42,833 nucleotides of DNA from a virus: positions 1 to 42,833 of IMG/VR virus record IMGVR_UViG_3300049855_000410. One strand, 5' to 3'. Every line of letters starts with the position of its first letter. Position 1 is the stretch's first letter. A program made the translations under genes and the position numbers. This document shows positions 6,439 through 13,620 of this stretch, one piece after another. Below the pieces are notes generated by a model that ran no database searches, was not told the origin of the DNA, and worked only from the letters and a program-made list of their open reading frames with translations.

Positions 6439-7187
6439 TACTTACCTATTAAAAATGTGGCTAAAAACCTAAGCGGAATATAATTTCCGTGATTCATAGG
6501 CCCACCGCTGTTTATTACGCCTATTAGCTTCCCTGAACTATTTACAACCGGACTGCCGCTTGATCCGGGATATGTTGGAATAGTCGTACGTCGTAAATGC
6601 ATTACTCTTAAACAATATACTGCAAATAAGTCCTCTACCTTGCGCTCATCTTCCGCACAATCACCCCTGGAATTAGGATGACCTGCAATTTCCATGTCTT
6701 CTTCAGTTAAGACCAAACCTTGGGTTGGAGTATTAGGGAATAAAAGTGGGTGACCTAACGTATACGCCGTTGTATATTGACCGGCTTCCTCTTCAGCTAT
6801 TTCAAGGTCTTCGCCTGGAACCGCTTCCATAATACACAAATCATGTAAACGGTCTATTTCAAGAGCTTTTGATACATAGCTAATTTTATCGCCATCCCTG
6901 GAAATCCTCATTTGCATCCCAGGTTCTTTACAAACATGCGCATTAGTTACGAGAAATGTATGACCATTTTCATTTTTAACTAAAAACCCAGTTCCCCCGC
7001 TTCTTTCATCAAAATCCGTAATTTTAAGAACACTAGGCTCTAATTTCGAAAATACTTCATGTGGAATTGATTGAGATGGGGGAATTTCTGGTGCAGAACC
7101 GAAAATATGAATTAAAAATACTGCTATGGTAGTTAATGCAAATATAAATGTTGCTTTTGCCGCTAAACCTATTATTGAATCCTTCAA
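6438..7187 (-). CDS. membrane-anchored trypsin-like serine protease
   Basis: A 249-aa protein with an N-terminal membrane helix (about residues 9-30) and a chymotrypsin-fold domain. The catalytic triad is visible: His84 in TNAHVC, Asp116 in HDLC and Ser212 in GSSGSP. The GTGFLV start of the barrel and the GVINSGG strand after Ser212 also fit S1/DegP-like proteases. There is no PDZ domain. The domain probably faces the periplasm. The start is a TTG behind AGAGGT, and the promoter at 7222-7249 lies just upstream, making it the first gene of the leftward operon. Anchored proteases are uncommon in phages; processing of envelope or virion proteins is a guess. Confidence 0.8.
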   Translation of the reverse strand: MKDSIIGLAAKATFIFALTTIAVFLIHIFGSAPEIPPSQSIPHEVFSKLEPSVLKITDFDERSGGTGFLVKNENGHTFLVTNAHVCKEPGMQMRISRDGDKISYVSKALEIDRLHDLCIMEAVPGEDLEIAEEEAGQYTTAYTLGHPLLFPNTPTQGLVLTEEDMEIAGHPNSRGDCAEDERKVEDLFAVYCLRVMHLRRTTIPTYPGSSGSPVVNSSGKLIGVINSGGPMNHGNYIPLRFLATFLIGK

Positions 7188-7221
7188 TGTTACCTCTCTT
7201 TTAAATATAACGTCCCACTAT

Positions 7222-7249
7222 ATTATAGCACACTTTAATCACTTTTCTA
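7222..7249 (-). promoter_or_regulatory. leftward promoter for the protease operon
   Basis: On the minus strand TATAAT lies at 7227-7222 and TAGAAA at 7249-7244 with 16 bases between. The -10 is perfect and the -35 matches 4 of 6. Transcription would start about 28 bases before the TTG of the protease. The inverted repeat TATCGAA/TTCGATA overlaps the -35, so it may be an operator. Confidence 0.5.
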
Positions 7250-7256
7250 TCGAAAA

Positions 7257-7292
7257 TTATGCAATATTCGATAATTTATGCATTATTTGATA
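7257..7292. repeat. 17-bp direct repeats (TTATGCA boxes)
   Basis: TTATGCAATATTCGATA (7257-7273) and TTATGCATTATTTGATA (7276-7292) match at 15 of 17 positions and start 19 bp apart. The core recurs in the early promoter spacer (TTATGCAATA, 440-449), and TGCAATATTCG recurs exactly at 191-201. The arrangement fits operator sites for a phage or host regulator acting on both divergent operons. Confidence 0.5.
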
Positions 7293-7363
7293 TTATAGGT
7301 ATAATTATTTGTTATTGTAGAGGATTTTGCGCAAGGATAATAGCTACGTGAATACATGAGACT

Positions 7364-7393
7364 AAAAAAACCCCACTCATAATCCTTGAGTGG
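7364..7393 (-). terminator. rho-independent terminator, leftward
   Basis: CCACTCA (7373-7379) pairs with TGAGTGG (7387-7393) around a 7-base loop. Read leftward, the stem is followed by GG and seven T (7370-7364). No leftward gene lies directly upstream of it, so it would stop a short leftward transcript or read-through from the replication side. Confidence 0.65.
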
Positions 7394-7410
7394 ATAAAAA
7401 AATACTCAAA

Positions 7411-7495
7411 CTGGATGGAATCAGTATATACGGTTTGGAGCCGCTTTATATAGAGTGGTCCCGTTCTGTACAGTACCGCGCCATCCTATACAGTA
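7411..7495 (+). promoter_or_regulatory. bipartite element shared with left end, plus two TACAGTA boxes
   Basis: CTGGATGG (7411-7418), ATACGGT (7428-7434) and CCG (7441-7443) recur with the same 9- and 6-base gaps at 42-74 in the left end. Downstream, CTGTACAGTA (7466-7475) and CTATACAGTA (7486-7495) are spaced by 20 bp, two helical turns; the left-end element is followed by the related CCGTACAGTG. These are probable protein-binding sites controlling the rightward operons. Confidence 0.4.
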
Positions 7496-7583
7496 ATAGT
7501 TATCATATTTTTAACTATATTGCAATAGCCTAAAATAATATATTTCATTAGTTTTAGAATAAAAACTGTAGTACATTGTGTGA

Positions 7584-8315
7584 ATGGACGATTTTACTAA
7601 ATACTATAAAGAGTTTTATAAAACACACGGTGAAACCGCTTATAAAATGTCTACTACAGGAATGACAGGCCGTCTTGTCACTTTAAAAGAGTGGGTTCAT
7701 AACCATACGAATTTGAAAGGGGTCCTTTTAGATATAGGGTGCGGGGATGGCTACTTGTCTACTTTAGTACGAGAGGATATTGATTATACCGGTATCGATA
7801 TTAATACATCACAAGTTAAAGCTAAGGCCGTTGAGCATGATTTAATGAAACCCCCTTTTCCCTTTTCTGCTAATACCTTTGATACTATCGTTTGCTCAGA
7901 AGTATTGGAGCATCTCTTTGATTTAAGAGTAGTTCATAAAGAAGCCAGGAGATTGATTAAAAAAGGAGGTACTTACATTGTTAGTACACCTAATTTTGAT
8001 TGGATAGATCATCACGTTTTGAGTTTTAGACAACTATTGTTTGATCACACAAAACCGCATTTATTTGAACATATAAGGCAATATAATTTAGAAGTGCATG
8101 CAAAATACTTGAAAGAAGCGGGTTTTGTGGTACAGGAGATTCGAGGAGCCGACGCGCAGTATTCACAGCTATTATACACAGGATTACAAGTGTTACACGG
8201 TATTTTAACACAAGAGAAGGGCTTACAGCTTGAATTAGGTGAAACGGATGCTATCATAGGAAGAATGCTAGCGAGATGGAGCCATACTATTATGCTTAGG
8301 TGTTCAACTGTATGA
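7584..8315 (+). CDS. class I SAM-dependent methyltransferase
   Basis: A 243-aa protein with a Rossmann methyltransferase core: motif I LLDIGCGDGY (residues 48-57), the acidic GIDIN at the end of strand 2, and the FDTIVCSEVLEHL segment typical of small-molecule methyltransferases of the UbiE/Methyltransf_11 kind. It lacks the DPPY or PC motifs of DNA base methyltransferases, so DNA modification is not evident. The ATG has no clear Shine-Dalgarno sequence and may be leaderless or weakly translated. It is the first gene of the replication operon and overlaps the exonuclease start (ATGA). Substrate unknown. Confidence 0.8.
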   Translation: MDDFTKYYKEFYKTHGETAYKMSTTGMTGRLVTLKEWVHNHTNLKGVLLDIGCGDGYLSTLVREDIDYTGIDINTSQVKAKAVEHDLMKPPFPFSANTFDTIVCSEVLEHLFDLRVVHKEARRLIKKGGTYIVSTPNFDWIDHHVLSFRQLLFDHTKPHLFEHIRQYNLEVHAKYLKEAGFVVQEIRGADAQYSQLLYTGLQVLHGILTQEKGLQLELGETDAIIGRMLARWSHTIMLRCSTV

Positions 8316-8857
8316 AAGCCATGTTTTTAGATTTAGAGATGAATCAGCCTAGTCAAAGTATTATACAAGTCGGAGCTGTGATAGGAGATTTACATTCAGG
8401 TAAAGTTGTTTGGAAGTACCAAAAATGTATAAGCGATTGTAAAAAAATTAAGAACGAAACAATAGACCCCTTCATTACTACTTTAACTGGAATATCCGAT
8501 ATGGACATAGAATCTGGTATTCCTTTAATAGACGCATATCGAGAATTGGTTAAAAATGCGTTGTCTGAGCAATGTCATCGTAATCTATGGACATGGGGCG
8601 GCGGAGACTCTCACCTCCTTCGAACTCAGCTAGAGCGCCCAGAAGATTGGCCTTTTGGTGATAGATGGATAGACATTAAGACGGTTTACTTGCTATGGGC
8701 ATTGGCACACAATCGCCCGTTTCGAAGCGGCCTTTCAAAATCTTTATCTAGATTAGGCGGGCAGTTTAAAGGCACTAAACATACGGCGGGTGACGATGCG
8801 GAGAATACGTTTTATGCAGCTGTACTTCTACTTCAAAAAATAAAGGATGGCGTATGA
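8312..8857 (+). CDS. DnaQ-like 3'-5' exonuclease
   Basis: A 181-aa protein starting MKAMFLDLEMN, in which D and E form Exo I of DEDD exonucleases. The later WTWGGGDSHLL segment gives the Exo II Asp, and KHTAGDDAENT gives the Exo III His/Asp (DEDDh type). Such enzymes degrade single-stranded DNA or RNA from the 3' end. I choose the ATG at 8312, which overlaps the methyltransferase stop; a GTG at 8300 is also possible. It overlaps the next gene by 4 bases. Repair or host DNA degradation is the likely role. Confidence 0.7.
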   Translation: MKAMFLDLEMNQPSQSIIQVGAVIGDLHSGKVVWKYQKCISDCKKIKNETIDPFITTLTGISDMDIESGIPLIDAYRELVKNALSEQCHRNLWTWGGGDSHLLRTQLERPEDWPFGDRWIDIKTVYLLWALAHNRPFRSGLSKSLSRLGGQFKGTKHTAGDDAENTFYAAVLLLQKIKDGV

Positions 8858-9582
8858 CTAGTTGGTCTTATTCATCCTACTCAACAGCCCTTCAATGTTT
8901 GCGTAAGTACAAATATCTTTACATCGATAAACTATCGCCACCACAGGCTTCAGGGGACCTAGCTTTCGGATCAGCTATCCATTTAGCTCTTAATGCTGTT
9001 CTTTTAGGTGAGAACGGGGATGAGGTGTTTGAGCTTTATTGGGAAGTAGAAAAAACGAAGCCGCTAGAATACAGTCGATATCTATGGGCAGACCTAAAAG
9101 ATCTAGGCCTCAATTTTATCTCTAAGTTTAAAAGGGCTCATGCAAAAGATTTTGAGCCAGTCTTTATGGAAAAGAGACTATACGCAAATTACGGTAATAT
9201 TGCATTAGAGGGCACCGTAGATTTTGCTGGGCTATATCGAGGTATACCGTCTATAGTTGATTTTAAAACGACTGCTTGGGCCTATGACAAAGAAAAAACG
9301 GATGTGGCACTACAGCTGTATTTGTATTCATATTTAGCCGAAGCAAACGGCTTTCAATCTACTCAATTAGTTTATTTCCCTTTAGTCAAAGGAAGCGGGA
9401 CTATTCAAAAGCCCCTTATTTTAACCCTTTCTCACGATCGACGTAAAAAAGCACTTGATCAACTTACGGAATATGTTAGTATGGTTAACAAGCAAGACAG
9501 TTATCCAGAAAATTGGAATAGCTGTATTATTGGAAAAAGTAAGTGCCCGTTTTGGAATAAATGCCATGGAGATAAAAAATGA
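8854..9582 (+). CDS. RecB/Cas4-like PD-(D/E)XK nuclease
   Basis: A 242-aa nuclease. The core motifs are GSAIH (motif I His), GTVDF (first catalytic Asp) and IVDFKTT (D-x-K), followed by QLYLYSY, the QxxxY motif of RecB-family nucleases. Four Cys, one at residue 15 and three near the C-terminus (224, 231, 237), have the spacing of the Fe-S cluster in AddB and Cas4 nucleases. It probably resects DNA ends to give single strands for the annealing protein encoded next, with which it overlaps by 4 bases. No CRISPR genes are nearby, so a role in recombination and replication is favoured over CRISPR adaptation. Confidence 0.8.
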   Translation: MTSWSYSSYSTALQCLRKYKYLYIDKLSPPQASGDLAFGSAIHLALNAVLLGENGDEVFELYWEVEKTKPLEYSRYLWADLKDLGLNFISKFKRAHAKDFEPVFMEKRLYANYGNIALEGTVDFAGLYRGIPSIVDFKTTAWAYDKEKTDVALQLYLYSYLAEANGFQSTQLVYFPLVKGSGTIQKPLILTLSHDRRKKALDQLTEYVSMVNKQDSYPENWNSCIIGKSKCPFWNKCHGDKK

Positions 9583-10283
9583 CTAGAACTTATGAAAATA
9601 TCGTTCAAGAGTTAGATTCTAAAATCCCTAGAGACGTAATCTCTACAAGAGAGGGTGGAGGAGGTAGGAAGTTAAGCTACCTCGAAGGTCATTATGTCAT
9701 TGACCGACTTAATAAAGTAATTGGGATTGGGAATTGGGCTTATACTTCAGATGTTATTAAAGTATTTGAAGGTGAGCAGAATGGGAAATTCTCCACATCA
9801 TATATCGGTAAAGTTAGGCTTGTATGTACACTTCCTGGTGGAGTACAGACAGAGTTTACGGATGTTGGATACGGAGATGGAACGGACCCGCGATCTCCTG
9901 GTAAAGCTCACGAATTGGCTGTTAAAGAGGCCGTAACAGACGCACTTAAACGCTGCGCTAAAAATCTCGGGATGAGTATGGGACTCGCCCTTTATAGTAA
10001 GGAGCAAGAAAATGTCGATGATGAAAGCACACAAGCCGTCGCCCAGCCACCCGTGGCATATGAGAAAAAAGAGAATGGTAATGCAGGGGCTAAAGAAAAA
10101 ACAGCACGCTCAACAATCAACACCTCCATTAGCTCCCATTCCAAGGTCATCTTGGAACGAAAACTTGCAACCGACGAGCAGCTTAAGGCATTACTATCCA
10201 ATTATGGAGTTTCCCGCAAGGAAGAACTGACTGATGAACAGGCCCTGACCGTATTAAACACATTGAAAGGAATGTTAAAATGA
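9579..10283 (+). CDS. Rad52-like single-strand annealing protein
   Basis: A 234-aa protein. Residues 1-145 match the Rad52/Rad22 annealing domain: GGGGRKLSYLEGHYVIDRLN near the start, GIGNWAY, then GYGDG and HELAVKEAVTDALKRCAKNLG, the most conserved helix of the family. The C-terminal 90 residues are low complexity and then a short helical domain (TDEQLKALLSNYG), similar to a domain often fused to phage RecT/ERF/Rad52 proteins. It would anneal complementary single strands during recombination-dependent replication. The exonuclease/annealase pair is the normal phage arrangement. Confidence 0.85.
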   Translation: MTRTYENIVQELDSKIPRDVISTREGGGGRKLSYLEGHYVIDRLNKVIGIGNWAYTSDVIKVFEGEQNGKFSTSYIGKVRLVCTLPGGVQTEFTDVGYGDGTDPRSPGKAHELAVKEAVTDALKRCAKNLGMSMGLALYSKEQENVDDESTQAVAQPPVAYEKKENGNAGAKEKTARSTINTSISSHSKVILERKLATDEQLKALLSNYGVSRKEELTDEQALTVLNTLKGMLK

Positions 10284-10540
10284 GCCCTAAAAAAGCAAGC
10301 AATGAAGAAATCAAATCTGCAAAAAACTTTTTCCCCTCTACGGGATTTTGGCCCACAAAATCAGGAACAGGACACTCTGCCTACATCACTGAAGATGTTC
10401 TTAAGATCATGTCTAATGTAAAATTTGGCGGAAGGCTATTCCTTCAACCTCTTGAAGATAGCGGCAATGAACGAGCCCCATCGTACAGACTCGTTATTAT
10501 GCCGCCATCAGAAGATCAAGAGCAATCAAAGGGGCTATAA
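10280..10540 (+). CDS. hypothetical protein (86 aa)
   Basis: An 86-aa protein overlapping the annealing protein gene by 4 bases and ending just before the tRNA. It has a SGTGHSAYI segment and predicts mixed alpha/beta structure. Position between the annealase and the polymerase suggests a replication accessory, perhaps a DNA-binding protein, but no family is recognised. Confidence 0.6.
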   Translation: MSPKKASNEEIKSAKNFFPSTGFWPTKSGTGHSAYITEDVLKIMSNVKFGGRLFLQPLEDSGNERAPSYRLVIMPPSEDQEQSKGL

Positions 10541-10543
10541 AAG

Positions 10544-10619
10544 TGGGGAGTAGCCAAGCTGGTAAGGCAGCGCACTGTTAATGCGCCCAGCGCAGGTTCG
10601 ACTCCTGCCTCCCCAGCCA
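10544..10619 (+). tRNA. tRNA-Asn (GTT)
   Basis: A full cloverleaf can be drawn. The acceptor stem TGGGGAG pairs with CTCCCCA (7 bp), the D stem is GCC/GGC, the anticodon stem GCGCA pairs with TGCGC around the loop CTGTTAA, so the anticodon is GTT, and the T stem is GCAGG/CCTGC around TTCGACT. The discriminator is G (10616) and CCA is encoded (10617-10619). It reads Asn codons AAC and AAU, which are common in the fibre and capsid genes. It lies inside the replication operon, three bases after the stop of the preceding gene. Confidence 0.93.
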
Positions 10620-10758
10620 GATTAAGTACGGACTACCCCAGGCTGCGGATCCGTACTGGGTGCCACCTACCGCAAGTGGTGGGGCTGGCTGGCCTTGAAG
10701 GACACAAGTTTTACCGAGCCAATCTTGTCGCGGTGGCCCCGATGCGTTATTCGGGGCA
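10620..10758 (+). ncRNA. structured RNA segment directly 3' of the tRNA
   Basis: This 139-base segment has no convincing gene but several perfect stems: AGTACGGA (10625-10632) with TCCGTACT (10650-10657), CCACC (10663-10667) with GGTGG (10678-10682), ACAAG (10704-10708) with CTTGT (10724-10728), and GCCCCGA (10736-10742) with TCGGGGC (10751-10757). CCCAG (10637-10641) can also pair with CTGGG (10656-10660), which would make a pseudoknot with the first stem. A tRNA-processing ribozyme, a leader controlling the polymerase, or an attenuator are possible. The last hairpin lacks a strong U-run. Confidence 0.5.
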
Positions 10759-10824
10759 TTGTTGTATCATAATAGCATACGATCGTACGCTAATTGGATA
10801 CAATCGGATACAAAAGGATATAGT

Positions 10825-12549
10825 TTGGTATTTGAGCCATATGTAGCAATTGACCTTGAAACCACAGGATTAGATCCACGGAAGGATTCTATTCTTGATT
10901 GTTTTTTATCGTACGATGGGGATACATACGAAACGCTACCCCTTGCAAATTTAGCAGAAATAGCAAATATTGCTAAGGGTCGGAGACTGCTGTTTCATAA
11001 CGGGAAATTCGATCTACATTTCTTGTATCATAGAGGCATTAATTTGGTTAATTCAAATTGGCGCGATACTCTGCTATTACACCACCTATTAGATGAAAAT
11101 TTACAACACGATTTAGACTTCCTGATTAAGAGGTATTTTAAAGATGATTATAAAGAAAAATTTTGGGCCAAATATAAAACGTACGATGAAGCGCCTATTG
11201 ACGAAAAGCGGGACTATGGTGGCAAGGACGTTATGTACACTTATCGTCTCTACCATGCGTTACAGGAGGCTCTCCAAATTGACGGTATTCCTCCTTCGCT
11301 TATACAACACGTACATAGGCTTGCTACTTCTCTTCTTCAAACCGAAATTGAAGGGATCGCGGTCGATCTTCAGTATCTACAAGAAAAAGGGATAGCGCTT
11401 AAAACAAGAATAAACCGATTACAGACCGATATGCGAAATTTAGTGGAGACTGAAGTTGAAACTATTGAAATGGATCTTTGGATGGCTGAGCTTTCTAAAC
11501 GTAAAACGGAAAAAGGAAAATCCAACGTACGACGACCCGTTTTTTCATTCGACAGCTCAAAACAACTATCTACGCTCTTATATGATATTCTTAAACTCCC
11601 CTTACAGCGAAATGATAAAACCAAATCCGTCACAACCGACGATGCGGCGCTCCAAAAACTTGAGGATCGTCACGAGGTTTTACCTCTAATCAGAGAATAC
11701 CGGGAAATCCAAAAAATTTATGGAACCTATGTCGAGGGCATCCTAGAACGCCAAGTGGACAGTAGAGTATACCCGGGTTTTAATGTGGCCGGCACTACAA
11801 CCGGACGTATAAGCCACTCAAACCCTAATCTTGGGAATATGCCAGCCGAGGGAGGGCTACGCGGCATGTTTCTTGCTTCCCCTGGTTATAAACTAATTAG
11901 CGCCGATTATTCTCAATTAGAGATCTGTTTAGCTGCCCATTTTTCACAGGATAAGAACCTATTAGATATAGTACTTAACGGTAAGAGTCAGCACGATATT
12001 ACGGCCCAATCTTTGGAGATACCGCGTCAAAAAGCTAAAACTTTGAATTTTGCCGCTCAATATGGCTGCTCAGCCTTTAAAATCTCTAAAATACTTAGTA
12101 CATCTATTAAAAATGCTGAAGAGCTTTATACGAAATATTGGGATACATATAACGGTCAGAAGAAGCTAATTGGCGAATGTAATGCAAAAGTAGACGCCGG
12201 ACAAGCAATTGTGTCGCCGTTTGGCCGCAAACGCCGCTTTGAAAAGAAAACAAAAAGGCCTCCTTGGGATAGTGCCTATAGACAATCTTATAACGCGCTT
12301 ATACAAGGCACTGGGGCCGATTTAACAAGTAAGTCGTATTACATCATATCTGAAGAACTACGAGAGAAAAAAGACGGTCGCGGACTATGGACCGTTCACG
12401 ATGAGGTTCTAATCGAAGTGCGGTCGGATAAAGTGGATTATTATCGTAGACGCCTACAAGAGATAATGGTAAGCTTAGGCAGAGAGATAAAGTTAACGGT
12501 TCCACTAAGCGTGGAAGTAAGCGAAGGGAGCGATAAATGGGAAGACTAA
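10825..12549 (+). CDS. family A DNA polymerase with 3'-5' exonuclease
   Basis: A 574-aa replicative polymerase. The exonuclease domain begins at once with IDLETTGLD (Exo I) and continues with LLFHNGKFDLHFL (Exo II). The polymerase domain has motif A SADYSQLEICL, motif B RQKAKTLNFAAQYG (Phe rather than Tyr at the ddNTP-selecting position) and motif C TVHDEVLIEV. There is no 5'-3' exonuclease domain, as in T7-like polymerases. No ATG precedes the exonuclease motif. I choose the TTG at 10825, behind AAAGGA with a 6-base gap; the frame is open to a TTG at 10759, inside the upstream hairpin. It would copy the genome with the helicase and primase encoded downstream. Confidence 0.9.
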   Translation: MVFEPYVAIDLETTGLDPRKDSILDCFLSYDGDTYETLPLANLAEIANIAKGRRLLFHNGKFDLHFLYHRGINLVNSNWRDTLLLHHLLDENLQHDLDFLIKRYFKDDYKEKFWAKYKTYDEAPIDEKRDYGGKDVMYTYRLYHALQEALQIDGIPPSLIQHVHRLATSLLQTEIEGIAVDLQYLQEKGIALKTRINRLQTDMRNLVETEVETIEMDLWMAELSKRKTEKGKSNVRRPVFSFDSSKQLSTLLYDILKLPLQRNDKTKSVTTDDAALQKLEDRHEVLPLIREYREIQKIYGTYVEGILERQVDSRVYPGFNVAGTTTGRISHSNPNLGNMPAEGGLRGMFLASPGYKLISADYSQLEICLAAHFSQDKNLLDIVLNGKSQHDITAQSLEIPRQKAKTLNFAAQYGCSAFKISKILSTSIKNAEELYTKYWDTYNGQKKLIGECNAKVDAGQAIVSPFGRKRRFEKKTKRPPWDSAYRQSYNALIQGTGADLTSKSYYIISEELREKKDGRGLWTVHDEVLIEVRSDKVDYYRRRLQEIMVSLGREIKLTVPLSVEVSEGSDKWED

Positions 12550-12971
12550 TGGCTATTATCTTATTTTTTAGCAATGTGGCGTGGGCCGATTCCTGGCATC
12601 TAATGCAACTAGATTCATTAACACTAGATTATAAAAATTACGGGTGGCTTAACGATAAAAATAGGAACGCTCTTTTATATCCAGAATCAGTTAAAGAGTC
12701 TGTAAAGCTCTCGATGAATTTGAATATTCTTTTAGCGGGGTATTTAAACCAATCAGTTAATGGATTAACTACAGATGCTCAATATCGAGGGGTTATTTAT
12801 GATCTAGAGCTTGGGGCGCATGCAACTGAATTATTTGATGTTTATTACTCCCACGAAAGTTCGCATTTATTTGACCGGCATCACTCATTTATGAATAAAT
12901 TTCCAGTCGAAGATGCAATTGGGATTAGATTAAACATTTTTAGATCTGATAAAGTTATTACAATTTTTTAA
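12537..12971 (+). CDS. secreted hypothetical protein
   Basis: A 144-aa protein with an N-terminal signal peptide (MGRLMAIILFFSNVAWA, likely cleavage after AWA at residue 17). The mature part has aromatic and His-rich stretches such as YYSHESSHLFDRHH. It starts at an ATG behind AAGGGAG and overlaps the polymerase gene by 13 bases. It would act in the periplasm or outer membrane. The sequence pattern suggests a beta-rich envelope protein, but I do not recognise the family. Confidence 0.6.
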   Translation: MGRLMAIILFFSNVAWADSWHLMQLDSLTLDYKNYGWLNDKNRNALLYPESVKESVKLSMNLNILLAGYLNQSVNGLTTDAQYRGVIYDLELGAHATELFDVYYSHESSHLFDRHHSFMNKFPVEDAIGIRLNIFRSDKVITIF

Positions 12972-12980
12972 GGATTAATT

Positions 12981-13193
12981 ATGCCTATTTACACCTATAG
13001 ATGTTTAAAATGTAAGCACGAATACCCAGAAATCCGAAAAATAGGAGATGCAAATAAGCCCACTAAATGTCCAGAATGCGGCTCTAAACGGACTGAAAGA
13101 ACGCTTACTATTCCAGGGGGCTACCACATTAATGGAAGCAACAGTGCCTCTGTAAGACCACGTAGTGCAGGATATAGAAAGGATAAGAAATGA
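12981..13193 (+). CDS. FmdB-family zinc-ribbon protein
   Basis: A 70-aa protein starting MPIYTYRCLKCKHEYPEI, then CPECG: two CxxC-type pairs that form the zinc ribbon of the FmdB/putative regulatory family. These small proteins are widespread in bacteria and phages with poorly known roles, possibly nucleic acid binding. The basic C-terminus fits that. It overlaps the following gene by 4 bases. Confidence 0.75.
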   Translation: MPIYTYRCLKCKHEYPEIRKIGDANKPTKCPECGSKRTERTLTIPGGYHINGSNSASVRPRSAGYRKDKK

Positions 13194-13399
13194 CTAAAAA
13201 ATCTAAACAAATAGAATCTGATATTAAAGAATACGGGCATTATATGCTTAATACAGGTATAACCTGTGGTGATGACGGCCTAGGGCTACTAATAATGCTT
13301 GGAACTAACGATGAAAAACTAGCAAAACAACGGGCCAACTTTTTAATAACCCATTTAAATGAAACTATTGAGTTTCCAAAAGATTTGGAAAAAATATGA
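13190..13399 (+). CDS. small hypothetical protein (69 aa)
   Basis: A 69-aa acidic protein overlapping both neighbours by 4 bases (ATGA). Predicted helical, no recognised motif. Its operon position between a zinc ribbon and a lytic transglycosylase gives no clear clue. Confidence 0.6.
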   Translation: MTKKSKQIESDIKEYGHYMLNTGITCGDDGLGLLIMLGTNDEKLAKQRANFLITHLNETIEFPKDLEKI

Positions 13400-13620
13400 A
13401 AAAGAAATACCCGATTGCTCTTAATATTTGGATGTGGTCTTCGGTGTTTTGGCGCAAGGCTTACGTGCAATTAGCGCGCCAACAGGGATTATCTGAAAAA
13501 TCAATTAAAAAGCTTGAAGATGACGTTATACGCAAGGCCATAGAAAAAGGTAACCCAGAGAGTGACAATTTCACCGACTTGGTGTATTCTAAACAAGATG
13601 CAATTAGCTATGACGCTTGA
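13396..13620 (+). CDS. small hypothetical protein (74 aa)
   Basis: A 74-aa basic protein, probably helical, with no recognised family. Start overlaps the previous stop by 4 bases, and its end overlaps the start of the lytic transglycosylase gene by 11 bases, so all three are likely translated together. Confidence 0.6.
   Translation: MKKKYPIALNIWMWSSVFWRKAYVQLARQQGLSEKSIKKLEDDVIRKAIEKGNPESDNFTDLVYSKQDAISYDA

Larger units (their letters stand above)
7188..7583. other. divergent intergenic control region
   Basis: No gene is seen here. It separates the leftward operon ending at 4779 from the rightward replication operon. From left to right it contains a leftward promoter, a TATCGAA/TTCGATA inverted repeat (7248-7273), two 17-bp direct repeats (7257-7273 and 7276-7292), a TATAAT on the plus strand (7300-7305), a leftward terminator (7364-7393), a bipartite element shared with the left end (7411-7443) and two TACAGTA boxes 20 bp apart (7466-7495). 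This density suggests a main switch point of the phage. Confidence 0.65.

Noticed and set aside
8854-9582. CRISPR system suggested by the Cas4-like nuclease
   Set aside because: No Cas1, Cas2 or effector genes and no repeat-spacer array were found; the adjacent annealing protein points to phage recombination.
11144-11689. Rightward frames of 83 and 77 aa within the DNA polymerase gene
   Set aside because: Out-of-frame shadows of a conserved polymerase; no start signals.
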